Source: Amaurobius ferox
Lineage: Eukaryota > Arthropoda > Arachnida > Araneae > Amaurobiidae
Direction of reading: 5' to 3'
Assembly (NCBI GenBank): GCA_951213105.1
Contig: OX578146.1
Coordinates: forward strand, 54,975,569 to 55,039,568
DNA: 64,000 bases
Under the pieces are notes generated by a model, which worked only from the letters and a program-made list of their open reading frames with translations, had not been told where the DNA came from and did not search any database. The translations under genes and the position numbers were made by a program. Below, in pieces: positions 44,650-56,163 of the stretch. Position 1 is the stretch's first letter, and every line of letters starts with the position of its first letter.

Positions 44650-47028
44650 GTTTGTTTATAAGATTATTTTTCTCTTTGAAAGCAATTTAACTGTCTTCAC
44701 TGTTGTTAACGAAATTTTTAAACCTTACCCATACTTTTTAATTAATATCAGTAATTAAAATAATTTATTCGTAACAAACAGTATTACAGTTGATTAAAAG
44801 TATCCACAGGTTTTGGAGGCATGGAACAGTTTCCTTCTGCGCAATCAAAAGACAGACACGTACAATATTTCGGCATTGACAGTTATATTATCTTCCTTTG
44901 CTGCAGTGACTGCTCTGTCTTATTTATCTTGTGGATGTTGCTCTGTATTTTTATCTTAAAAATGGAGGTTCATTTTTACCTCTGAAATAGATTTATGCTT
45001 AGAATACACTGTTTAAGCTGTTAGTAATAAAATATTTTAATTTCAGAAACCCTTTTACTTTTAGATGACAATTTTTAAGGGACTTTTTGTATCTAAAATC
45101 AAGATTTCTTGAAAAACAGCTGTCAGAATATTTCAGTATTTATCTTGTAGGTTTTTTTTAAATATGATATATGCATTTATTTTCTGAATTTTAGAAAATT
45201 TTTAGAATTGGATGCAAAAGTGACAGATTTAAGAGGACTTAAAGGGCAAGAAGTCGTCTTAAAAAGATTTCCTAATGAAATTTACGTTTAAATGAATCGT
45301 TTTATTTAACTTTAGAATTATAAAGAACATTTTAAATTGACTCTTTCACTTAAGAAGAAAAGCTGGAAATTTCAGATTCTTCTTCCAATTCAATTAAGCT
45401 ATTTAAACTGCTTTTATAAAAGTTATATAAATAGTTGTGAAAAGAACATACTGCATCCTAATGATCTCATTTTCCTTAGATATCTGTATTAAAGTCTAGA
45501 GACCTATAATGAAGCATGATATTAATTTTATGTTGCAGTAATAAGCATCTGAAATGTAAAAGTTCCATCAGTAACAGTTTGTTAGGTGTTACGTCATAAA
45601 TCAAGGATATGCTGCTCTCGTTTAATATGACTAATTTAAAAAGATTTAAACTTTCAGTAAAATTTTTCAAATGACTTAAATTAAAAGAAAAAATTAAAAA
45701 TGTTCTAAGACAAGATATGTGTGTTTGTTAGCCTTGGATATTGTGTGTCAGGATATTGTCAGTGAGTGATTGTTCCGGACATGAGTGACTTCAATTTTTC
45801 TCTGCTCATATGGTGTCACGGGAATAGCAAACGCACACATTTTGTTCTCGGGTTTTTAAGACAGACCAAACTAGTTAACTGCAACTGTCATTCTGCCCAC
45901 TGATGTCATTAAATCTCTTTGGACGTTACTGGCGAAGATGTGCACAGAAAAATTTAAAATCTTTGCATAAGTTGTTTTCTGGATATTGCCACTTCAAAAT
46001 TCGCAAACAATTTTTAATTGAAATAATGCGAAAACTAGCTGTGTTTTGACAACGACTCTCAAAGTCTTTCCTCGTCTTATGGCATCACGAATAAGTATGT
46101 TTCTTTCAGGACTTTTTGGCCGGGGGGGGCAGTCTATTTGCCCCATATGAATGTATATCTAAATGTTGTCACATAAATAGAAACGCAATAAATAGAAAAG
46201 CTTAACATAAAATGTTTCCAGGGGGGGGGGAGGCAAACCCCCGAAGGAATACCTGAAAGAAACACTGCGGATGACATAATGCTAAGCTGGTTGATGTTAA
46301 GCTGATAAGTTTTAGATTCGTTGTTGGGCTGATTGCCAAACCTTATATTAAAGAACCTTGGATATTGCATCGAAATTCTAAATACATTCAATTGGCTTTC
46401 GATCAGTTATGCACCCATTACATGAATTACATCTTCAGAATTCTATGAAAGCATAGAATTCTGAAGATGTAATTTATGCTGAAATTTGCACTGGCAGCGA
46501 AGCAAACTTACTTTGTGCTGTAATTTTGCGAATCCCTGGTCTCCATGTTTACAAAATGACAACATTTAGCAAATGTTCATGCTGTCATTATAGGTATCGG
46601 CCATTATAGGTATTTTATACTGAAGACTACATGATAATCGCAAAGCAAGTCGCAAGTTTATGTATGCAATTATCTGCAATTGCAAGGCGATGCTAACTGT
46701 GGAATGCACCTATAGGACTATGGAATATACCAGTGGAATACACCTTTTGCAGCTTCGTTAAACCAAACCTCGATCTTTGAGCCCAAGCCTACTGAATTAA
46801 GTTTGTTGACTTCTAAAGAAATTAAAAAACGTATGGAAAATATTAGATTTTTTTACTGCTGTTTGTAAAATCTAAAATGCTACGTATACAATCACAAGAT
46901 AAATGCGAAACCAATCTAAGGATGCAATGGAATAACTGCATTGGGAGCACAATCCAAATTCCTCAAATAATTCAAAATATTTATTTAAAATATCGCCTGT
47001 TGTTTTAAGGTGAAGACGTTAGTAAAAA
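44650..47028. other. No gene recognised
   Basis: 2.4 kb of AT-rich sequence with G tracts near 46120 and 46203 and one strong palindrome (46425-46474). Open frames at 45476-45670 and 46134-46391 lack motifs. This is the longest stretch of the window without an identified mobile element. Confidence 0.45.
46425..46474. repeat. Perfect inverted repeat, 23-bp arms
   Basis: Arms 46425-46447 and 46452-46474 are perfectly complementary with a 4-base loop (AAAG). Isolated: no element ends are visible around it. Confidence 0.95.
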
Positions 47029-47304
47029 TCTGATGTGGGCAACACATGACTTTCCTTATATAATGAAGTGAATTTACTACTTTTACAGTAAAATAAATAG
47101 GTTTTTCTTCTAGTAGATACTAATATCCTTTCCAAGATATTGACTTTTCGACAATTAGTCGCCATTTTCATTGATTATCGTCATTTTTATCCATTTGGCG
47201 AGATTTTCGTTAATTTGGCAACATTTCAAAAAGTCGCCAAGTTGGCGACATTCCGACAATTTTGTCGCCAAAATCTCGCCAAGCGTTATGGACAAAGAAA
47301 TAAG

Positions 47305-47308
<4 letters not shown>
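47029..47308 (+). mobile_element. F1 element, copy d (5' third only)
   Basis: From TCTGATGTGGGCAACACATG through the GGCGA/TCGCC module (47180-47285) to AATAAGTTAT, where an (AT)n tract and then the Helitron pair begin. Confidence 0.75.

Positions 47309-47342
<34 letters not shown>
47305..47342. repeat. (AT)n microsatellite
   Basis: About 38 bp of AT replacing the F1 sequence after AATAAGTT. Confidence 0.9.
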
Positions 47343-47344
<2 letters not shown>

Positions 47345-47402
47345 CTTATTAGATATTGAATTTTCGACATATATTATATAACTATTATTATATATTTATA
47401 TA

Positions 47403-49606
47403 CTAGCAGCATACCCGTTCTTCGTACGGAGTATATAATATAAAGAAACTTATAATTCGCAATCATGTGCAAATTCTGTTAAAGTATTAAAGTTATTGCT
47501 CCTAAAGAGAAGATTAAGAATATCTGTTCTCACTATGCAAAATTATCTTCACGGGCAGATCTGAAGAATAAAACATCCTGAACCCTTTTGTAAGCAAATT
47601 TACAAAAAAAAAAAGGAATTGAATCATTATATGCAACCCCGTACTACTTATATTGTCGTAGATTAGAAAATATGCCAGTGTATTAGTAGAAGATTACCCG
47701 TATTACAATATGAGTCATAAAAATATTTGCCAGAATAAAGGAGATGACGTAATAAATTGAAAATATTAATAATCCCCGTAATCTTTTACCAGAAGGTCGT
47801 AATTGATTCCAATATATGCCACTATATATATAAATATATGCCAATATACCTGTACCACTTATATTCTCGTAGATTAGAAGATATAATGCATTTGTAGAAG
47901 ATTACGTACAACGTACTATATATGAGTTTCAACAATTTTCGTCATAATAAAACAATGTCATAACAACTTGAAAATATCAATAATCCCTGAATCAAAAGTC
48001 CCCGAAATTATCAATAATAATAATGTTTAAACCTGAAGACCGTAATTGATATTATCCAGTCAAAATGCAATGTCAATGAAATTTATTTTATATATCTAAC
48101 TTTATTTTTCAAATCGGAAAAGATTTAATATAAAATCGTATGCCGCATAACACATTGGATCCGTTGCTAAGCGACATGATATCATTTGCTTCAAATAAAT
48201 TGATGGAGATCATATCATCTGAATAATGCGACCTCCATGGAAGATTTGGCGACATTTTAGTCAATTTAGCGATAACTTAAAAAATCCCCAAATTTATCGC
48301 CAAGTGGGACTGTAGAACAGATAGTTCCATTTTGCGACAAATTGATGAAACATCATCACAATACTATCCCCTAACAAAACACAATTATTTTCATTTATTA
48401 AGCGCGATTTTATCAATTCTATGATATTTTTATGGACTCACAAATATTTTTATCAATTTGGTGATATTAAAAAAATTCGTTAAATGTGTTACTAAGTAGG
48501 ATGGATGGACTGTCCGACAAATGCTACCGAAACATCATTTCAGTACTCTATTCTAAAGAAACAAATCATTGATTTGCGTCATTTTTATAAATTTGGAAAC
48601 ATTTCCTCTAATTTGGTAAAGTTTAAGAAGAGTTACCAAGTTATTTAGAGATATTCCGCTTAACTCGTAGCTCTAAATTTGCAGATCTGAAGAATAAAAA
48701 ATTCTGACCCCGTTTGTATATACTAAATGAAAACACTAAAATTGTATTATAAGATACAGCCGTTCTACCCTTTTTCTGTTTCAACAATCGGCTAAATGAA
48801 TTTATTGGGTAAACACAATATATGAGTTTATTAGCTAAACACAATATATGAGCTGGAAACCTATTTGCTAAAATAAATGAAAATAATGTACGCAGTTCGC
48901 AATTTATATAATTAAAAGAACAACCAAACCTTTCATTTAAAAATATATTTTTACATCCATTTACTTATTATTCAAATAGAAAAAATAATAATAAATATTA
49001 ACAACAAATTTAATTTCATTCCGTTGCCGAGCAACATGATATAAGATAGAATCTTCCTCATAAAATGCGAAATTAAATAGCCATTTTGATATCTTTATAC
49101 TTATAATCGTTGAGTAAAAGCTTGTGAAATATAACCACGAAGGTAGATTTTTCCATTTAAATTCATGTTTCAAACAATTCGTGTTTCCGATAGTGACTAA
49201 TTAATGCAAAAATCCTGCACCAAACTCGGAAATAAAGTTTTATTTCATTTCGCCGTTTTAAACAAACGATTTTCATCCTTTCCGTTTGAATAAACCACGG
49301 AGTTGGAGAGTATAACTCATAGGAAAAAGTTCCGTTTTTCATTAATATCTCGACAAACCCTGGTCTTAGAAACTCGAAACTAAATTTATGGGGGGCTATT
49401 TCAAGGCTATCCACAAAATTTCATTAAATTTGGTTCAGCCGTTCTTCCGTGATAATGAGACAAACGAAAATTTCGTTTTTTACTAATATCTCGAGAACCA
49501 CTAGTCGTAGAAACTCAAAACACAGACTAAATTTTAAGTGGGACTATTTCTAGGCTACCCACCAAATTTCATCAAATTCGGTTCAGCCGTTCTCCCGTGA
49601 TGATGG

Positions 49607-49652
<46 letters not shown>

Positions 49653-49674
49653 TTTTCAATTTTATTTATATAGA
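47403..49674 (-). mobile_element. Non-autonomous Helitron, long form, copy 1
   Basis: On the minus strand it begins TCTATATAAATAAAATTG at 49674, then a GTCT tract, two tandem units of CGGCTGAACCnAATTTnATG/TTCTCGAGATATTA sequence, and ends ACTCCGTACGAAGAACGGGT, ATGCTGCTAG at 47403, with a CCGT...ACGG hairpin ahead of CTAG. Flanks are A before TC (in the neighbouring copy's terminus) and T after CTAG. Internally it carries a block (about 47557-48689) holding two copies of a roughly 200-bp direct repeat and three GGCGA-type modules. No Rep/helicase frame exists, so mobilisation needs an autonomous partner. 2.27 kb. Confidence 0.88.
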
Positions 49675-51974
49675 CTAGCAGCATACCCGTTTTTCGTACG
49701 GAGTATATAATAAAAATAAACTTAAAATTCACAATCATGTGCAAATTCCTATAGTATACTAAATGACATGATTAATCAAAATATTCTGTTAAAATATTTA
49801 ATACAATGCTCCAAAAAGAAACCTCAGGATCTCTGTTCTCACTATACAAAATTATCTTCACGGGTAGATCTGAAGAATAAAATATCCTGGCCTTTTTTGC
49901 AAGCAAATTCATAAAAAGTATGGAATTGAATCAATATATGCAAAATAATAGCGTATTGTATGGGACCCGTACTACTTATATACGCGAATATTAGAAGATA
50001 TAACCTGTATTATGACATTACATGTATACATTGAAAATATCAATAAATCCGTAATTTTTAAACCAGTAGGCAGTAATTAATTCCAATAAGTGCCCAAATG
50101 AAAGTGCTAAAATTATATGGAAAGATAAACCCGTACTACTTATAATGTCATAGATTAGAATATATGTCCTAGTGTTAGTAAAAGATTGCCCGTATTATAA
50201 TATTTAGTTTGAAAAATTTTTGCTAATATATAACAGATTACTTAATAAATTAAAAATATCAATAATCCCTGTGATCATCATACCGAAAGGCTTGATTCCA
50301 ATATATGCCAATATATATGTACTACTTATATTCTCTTACATTAGAAGATATACCCGTGCATTTGTAGAAGATTACTCGCACAACGTACAATATATGAGTT
50401 TCAACAATTTTTTTCGCAATAAAACAATGCCATAAGAAATTGAAAATATCAATAATCTCTGAATCAATAATCCCCGAAAACATCAATAATAATAATGTTT
50501 AAACATGAAGATCGTAATTGATATGATCCAGTCAAAAATACGATGGCAATGAAATTTATTTTATATACATATCTTCATCATTAAAATCGGAAAAGATTTA
50601 ATAAAAATCTTCTTCCTCATAAACACATTAAATTTAAATCCGTTGTTAAGCGACATGTTATGATTTGCTTCAAATAAATTGGTGGTCAAAATATCGTCTG
50701 AATATCTCTAATGAAGGTTTGGCGACATTTTAAAAAATCGCCAAATTTATCGCCAAGTGGGACTGTAGAACTGACAGTCCCACTTGGCGATAAATTGACG
50801 AACCATCATCAAAATATTATCCCCTAAAAAAAACACAATTTCGTTTATTTAGGGCAATTTATCAATTTCAAAATATTTTTATGGATTTATAAATATTTTT
50901 ATCAATTTGGTGACATTTTAAAAATTCGCTAAATGGGTTACTAAGTAGGGCGGTTGGACTGACAGACAAATGCTATCGAAACACAATTTCAGTACTTTCT
51001 TTTAACAAAACAAATATAATTTCATTGATTTGCATCACTTTTATCAATTTGGAGACATTTCCACTAATTTGGTAAAGTTTAAGAAAAGTTACCAAGTTAG
51101 CGATATCCAGCCAAATTCGTAGCTCTAAATTCGGAGATCTGAATAAAATATCGTGATCCAGTTTGTATATACTAAATGAAAACACTAAAATATTATTAGA
51201 AGATATACCCATTCTACTCTTTTTCTGTTTAAACAATTGGATAAATGAATTTATTGGGTAAACAGAATATAAGTTCATTAGCTAAACACAATATATAAGC
51301 TTAAAACCTCTTTGCTAAAATACATGAAAGTGATGTATGCAGTTCGCAATTAATATAATTAAAAAAAAATCAAACCGTTCATTTGTAAGATATATTTTAA
51401 TATCCATTTATTTATTATTCAAATCGAAAAAATAATAATAATCATTAACAAACACATTTAATTCCATTCCTTTGTCGAGCAACATGATATAAGATAGAAT
51501 CTTCCTCATAAAATGCGAAATTAAATAACCATTTTAATTTCTTTATACTTCTAATCGTTGAATAAAAGCTTGTGAAATATAAAACATGGAGGTAGATTTT
51601 TCCATTTATATTCATGTTTCATACAATTCATGCTTTCAGATAGTGACTATTTAATGCAAAAATCCTGCATCAAACTCAAAAATAAAGTTTTAATTATCTT
51701 TGACGTTTTAAACAAACGATATTTATCCTTTCCGTTTGGATAAACCACGGAGTTGGAGAGTAGAACTCCTATAAAAAAGTTCCGTTTTTCATTAATATCT
51801 CGACAACCCCTGGTCTTAGAAACTCGAAACTTGGGCAAAATTTATGGGGGGCTATTTCAAGGCCACCCACAAAATTTCATTAAATTCGGTTCAGCCGTTC
51901 TCCCGTGATGACGGGACAAACAGACAGACAGACAGACAGACAGATAGACAGATTTTCATTTTTATTTATATAGA
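49675..51974 (-). mobile_element. Non-autonomous Helitron, long form, copy 2 (in tandem)
   Basis: Same termini: TC start at 51974, CTAG end at 49675-49678, immediately adjoining copy 1 without a spacer base. 2.3 kb. The internal block (about 49866-51141) carries three copies of the roughly 200-bp repeat (CGTACTACTTATAT..TAGATTAGAA phrases) and modules A-C. Several stretches differ from copy 1, including a perfect palindrome at 50744-50796, so the two are not a very recent duplication. Confidence 0.88.
50744..50796. repeat. Perfect inverted repeat in Helitron copy 2, 23-bp arms
   Basis: Arms 50744-50766 and 50774-50796, 7-base loop. The equivalent place in Helitron copy 1 (about 48289-48341) has the same left arm but a right arm with about five mismatches. 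Confidence 0.93.
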
Positions 51975-51987
51975 TTATATAACTTAT

Positions 51988-52644
51988 TAGATATTGAATT
52001 TTCCACAATTAGTCGTCATTTTCATTGATTTAGCGTCATTTTTATCCATTTGGCGAGATTTTCGTTAATTTGGCAACATTTCAAAAAGTCGCCAAGTTGG
52101 CGACATTCCGCCAATTTCGTCGCCAAAATCTCGCCAAGCGTTATGAACGAAGAAATAAGTTATTCTTACAGCAGATAAATTGGCGTTCAAATGCAAATGT
52201 ATTACTCAAAGTATCTTTTTTCATGAATGGAACGAGCTAGATCCACGAGAATGATGTCACCCAATTTATCGCATGATATTATATATGAAAAGTGAACATG
52301 TTTCTCAATAGGAAATATTTTTTTTCTATTTTATTTGACTTTTTGATAATTTTTTTGAAAAATGTGCAATATCTCGAGAACGGTTCATGTTAGCGTTCAA
52401 AAATTTATGTCAATCGTTTTCTAATGAAAAATTACATAAGGAATGTCTATTTACGTAACTTTATTATTGGTTTTGATTTTTTGACGATTTTTTCAAAATT
52501 TCATTCGAATATTTAGGGGGGTTCTGAACATTCGATTGCGTATAAAAACAATAGGCTTCCAGTGTTTACAGATTGTGATTTTTGTACCAAATTTGATTCG
52601 AATCGGTCCATTCGTTCATCAGTTATCGTCTCCACAGACCCACT

Positions 52645-52734
<90 letters not shown>

Positions 52735-52859
52735 TCACTTCAAAAATGTTTGATTCGTGATCAGGGATGCTTGAAACGTGCCCTCCCGTCGAAAACTCGA
52801 ATTCGAATTTTCGACCCCGTCACAATACTTTCCTTATACATTATGTATATAAGGAATGT
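51988..52859 (+). mobile_element. F1 element, copy e (5' end missing)
   Basis: Begins at AGATATTGAATTTTCCACAA, lacking the first roughly 120 bp, and runs through the GGCGA module (52020-52140), (CA)n (52650-52730) and the 3' hairpin ending at 52859 (AAGGAATGT). Confidence 0.78.
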
Positions 52860-53580
52860 AAAAATAGGTATAGTCTTAAATATAACTTGTAGCAATATAT
52901 TTAAATTGTATAAATTTTTTTCAGATATCGAAGATTGTTCATCCATTATTAAACTTTTGACAATAATCAACTAGATATATTATAGACTATATTTTGGGAA
53001 AGTAATTTATATTTAATACTTAAGGCTTATTTTCAGAAATATCGTTCGATAGGTATTAATGTCGTCTGCTAATATCAATATTATTAAGGACTTGCAAAAT
53101 GCAGTGAAGTTTCTTTTCCCTCCTCTCCCTTTCGTATCTTTCGAAGACGAGACGGAGAAAACAACAATACAGACGGAAGTTCGGGAGAAGTTGGGTTGCC
53201 AGATTTGTCGATTTATCGTCAATGGCAATATTTGTTGACTTTTCGACGGTTCGAAAAACACCTCGAAATAACCAATATTTTACGTGATATGAGATATATC
53301 CAGAAGTTTCTATGGCAAGTCTATAAAAATGTGTCATGACACAGTCGGAGAGTAGTTGGCGAGATATAAGCTACATTGAACTGTAACTTTTGTCAATGAT
53401 TTGAAAAAAATAGCAGCTGCTTTATGAAATGGGATAACAACATCGTAACAATGTTTAAAATTTGCGTAAAAGTTCGTCTTCATAGTTGTCTGGGCACTGA
53501 TTTCAAAATTCTCAAAAGCAAATCCCATCATTATATATTTATATTTTATATAAAATTTCAAGTGGATTTAAAAAAAAAAA
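52860..53580. other. No recognised feature
   Basis: Spacer between two F1 copies. The segment 53100-53330 is slightly less AT-rich, but no motif was recognised in any frame. Confidence 0.4.
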
Positions 53581-54498
53581 TCTGATATGGGCATCACATG
53601 ACTTTCCTTACATAATGCAATGAATTTACAATGTTTACAGTTTAAAAAAAATTATTCTTATAGCAGATACTTATATTCTTTCCAAGATATTGAATTTTCT
53701 TCAATTACTCGTCATTTTCATTGATTTAGCGTCAATTTTATCAATTTGGCGAGATTTTTGTTAATTTGGCAACAATTAAAAATGTCGCCAAGTTGGCGAC
53801 ATTCCGCCAAATTCGTAGCCAAAATCTCGCTAAGCGTTATGGGCAGAGAAATAAGTTATTCTTACACCAGATAAATGACTACTGGCGTTCAAATACAAAA
53901 GTATTACACAAAGTATCTTTTTTCATAAATGGAACGAGCTAGATCCACGAGAATGATGTCACCAAATTTATCGCATGGTATTACACATGAAAAGTGAACA
54001 TGTTTCTTAATAGGAAATATTTTTTTTTTATTTTACATAACTTTTTGATAATTTTTTTAAAAATTTGCAATATCTCGAGAACGGTTCATGTTAGCGTTCT
54101 AAAATTTATGTCAATCGTTTTCTAATGAAAAATTAGATAAGAAATGTCTATTTGGTTAACTTTATTAGTGGTTTTGATTTTTTGACGATTTTTTCAAAAT
54201 TTCACTCGAAAATTTAGGGGGGTTCTGAACATTCGATTGCGTATAAAAACAATAGACTTCCAGTGTTTACAGATTGTGATTTTTGCACCAAATTTCGTTC
54301 GAATCGGTACATCCGTTCGTCAGTTATCGTTTCCACAGGCTCACTGACACACACACACACACACAGACATCACTTCAAAAATCTCCGATTCGTGATCAGG
54401 GATGCTTGAAACTTGCTTTCCCGTCGAAAACTCGAACGCGAATTTTCGACCCCGTCACAATACTTTCCTTATACAATATGTATGTATATAAGGAAAGT
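53581..54498 (+). mobile_element. F1 element, copy f (complete)
   Basis: TCTGATATGGGCATCACATG at the 5' end, GGCGA module at 53740-53840, (CA)n at 54345-54365, hairpin ending at 54498. Shares all landmarks with copies b and c. Confidence 0.8.
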
Positions 54499-54719
54499 AA
54501 AAATATTTGCAAGTGTTTCAGATTTTCTGATCCTACTGTTAATTGAGTTTTCCAGAATTTGGAATATATATATATATTCGTGGTAAACCAATTAAAACAA
54601 TTGTTTTGTCTTTTATATTTTCTACTAAAAAACACAAATAGACGTCATATAAATGTTGCTAATCAAATTTATTTGAAATGTTTATTATTAATTATTACAT
54701 TATTATTGAATATACATAA

Positions 54720-54848
54720 TTACTTTCCTTATATACATAATGTATAAGGAAAGTATTGTGACGGGGTCGAAAATTCGAATTCGAGTTTTCGACGGGAGAG
54801 CACGTTTCAAGCATCCCTGACCACGAATCAAACATTTTTGAAGTGATA

Positions 54849-54884
<36 letters not shown>

Positions 54885-55749
54885 AAAGTATGTGTGTATG
54901 TGTGTGTGTGAAAGTGTGTATGTGTGTGTGAAAGTGTGTGTGTGTGTGTGTGTGTTTATGGAGATTATGGAGACGATAACTGACGAACGAATGGACCGAT
55001 TCGAACGAAATTTGGTACAAAAATCACAATCCGTAAACACTGGAAGCCTATTGTTTTTATACGCAATCGAATGTTCAAAACCCCCCTAAATTTTCGAGTG
55101 AAATTTTGAATTAATCGTCAAAAAATGAAAATCTTTAATAAAGTTACGCAACTAGACATTTTTTATGTAAATTTTTATTAGAAAACGATTGACATAAATT
55201 TTAGAAAGCTATGGTAAACTGTTCTCGAGATATTGCACATTTTAAAAAAAAATTATCAAAAAGTCATATAAAATAAAAAAACATATTTCCCATTGAGAAA
55301 CATGTTCACTTTTCATATGTAATACCATGAGATAAATTGAGTGGCATCATTCTCGTTGATATAGCTCGTTTCATTCATGAAAAAATATACTTTGAGTAAT
55401 ACTTTTGTGTTTGAACGCCAATAGTCATTTATCTGCTGTAAGAATTACTTATTTCAACGTCCATAATGCTTGGCGAGATTTTGGCGACGAATTTGGTGTA
55501 ATGTCGCCAACTTGGCGACTTTTTAAAATGTTGCTAAATTAATGAAAAACTCGTCAAATGGATGAAAATGACACTAAATCAGTGACGACTAGTTGATGAT
55601 GACGACATGTAAAATGACGACTCAGTGATGAAAAGTCAATAGCTTGGAAAGAATATAAATAACTACTATAAAATAAACAATTTTTTTTACTCTAAAAGTA
55701 GTAAATACATTGCTTTACATAAGGAATGTCATGTGCTGCCCCCATCAGA
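54720..55749 (-). mobile_element. F1 element, copy g
   Basis: Opposite orientation to copy f and only 220 bp from it. The hairpin is at 54720-54755, a complex (TC)n(TG)n tract lies at 54847-54957, and the 5' end is at 55730-55749 (plus strand ATGTGCTGCCCCCATCAGA). It carries an extra roughly 35-bp stretch near 55585-55620 (GTTGATGATGACGACATG). Confidence 0.78.
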
Positions 55750-56161
55750 TTTTTGTACATAATTTTGGAGAGAAACAGCGGTTAATTTGACACCATTTGA
55801 TGTAAATGCATCTGAACACATCTGCATGCAGAATTTCAGTTTTAGCCGTGCTATTTTCAGTGAGCTCAAAATTGTATTTAACATTTCACGATTATTACGC
55901 GTAGACCGTTCACAAATTTATCGGAAGAAAATCTCGGACGTTTTTTTTTAAAGCATATATGATTAAAAATCTCGAACACTGCAGCTATACATTTTTATAA
56001 GGTAGAATAGAAGAGTAATAAATGCTCTCATAAAATTAGAGTAAATGCCACAGGAATCTGTTGAAATGGATGTGTGAAAATGTTCATAGGTCAAGATGAC
56101 CACGTTGTAAGCCGAGTAACTTCATAGCAGAATATTCAATTTCATAGAGATGCGAACATTC
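55750..56161. other. No recognised feature
   Basis: AT-rich spacer between F1 copy g and the Tigger element. Confidence 0.45.
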
Positions 56162-56163
56162 TA

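Noticed and set aside
46120..46240. G-quadruplex pair (GGGGGGGG near 46123 and 46203)
   Set aside because: Only single G runs are present at each place; four closely spaced runs needed for an intramolecular quadruplex are not there.
52650..52730. Dense CACA tract as a regulatory element or Z-DNA origin
   Set aside because: The same CA tract occurs at the same place in all F1 copies, so it is a component of the mobile element and not a local feature.
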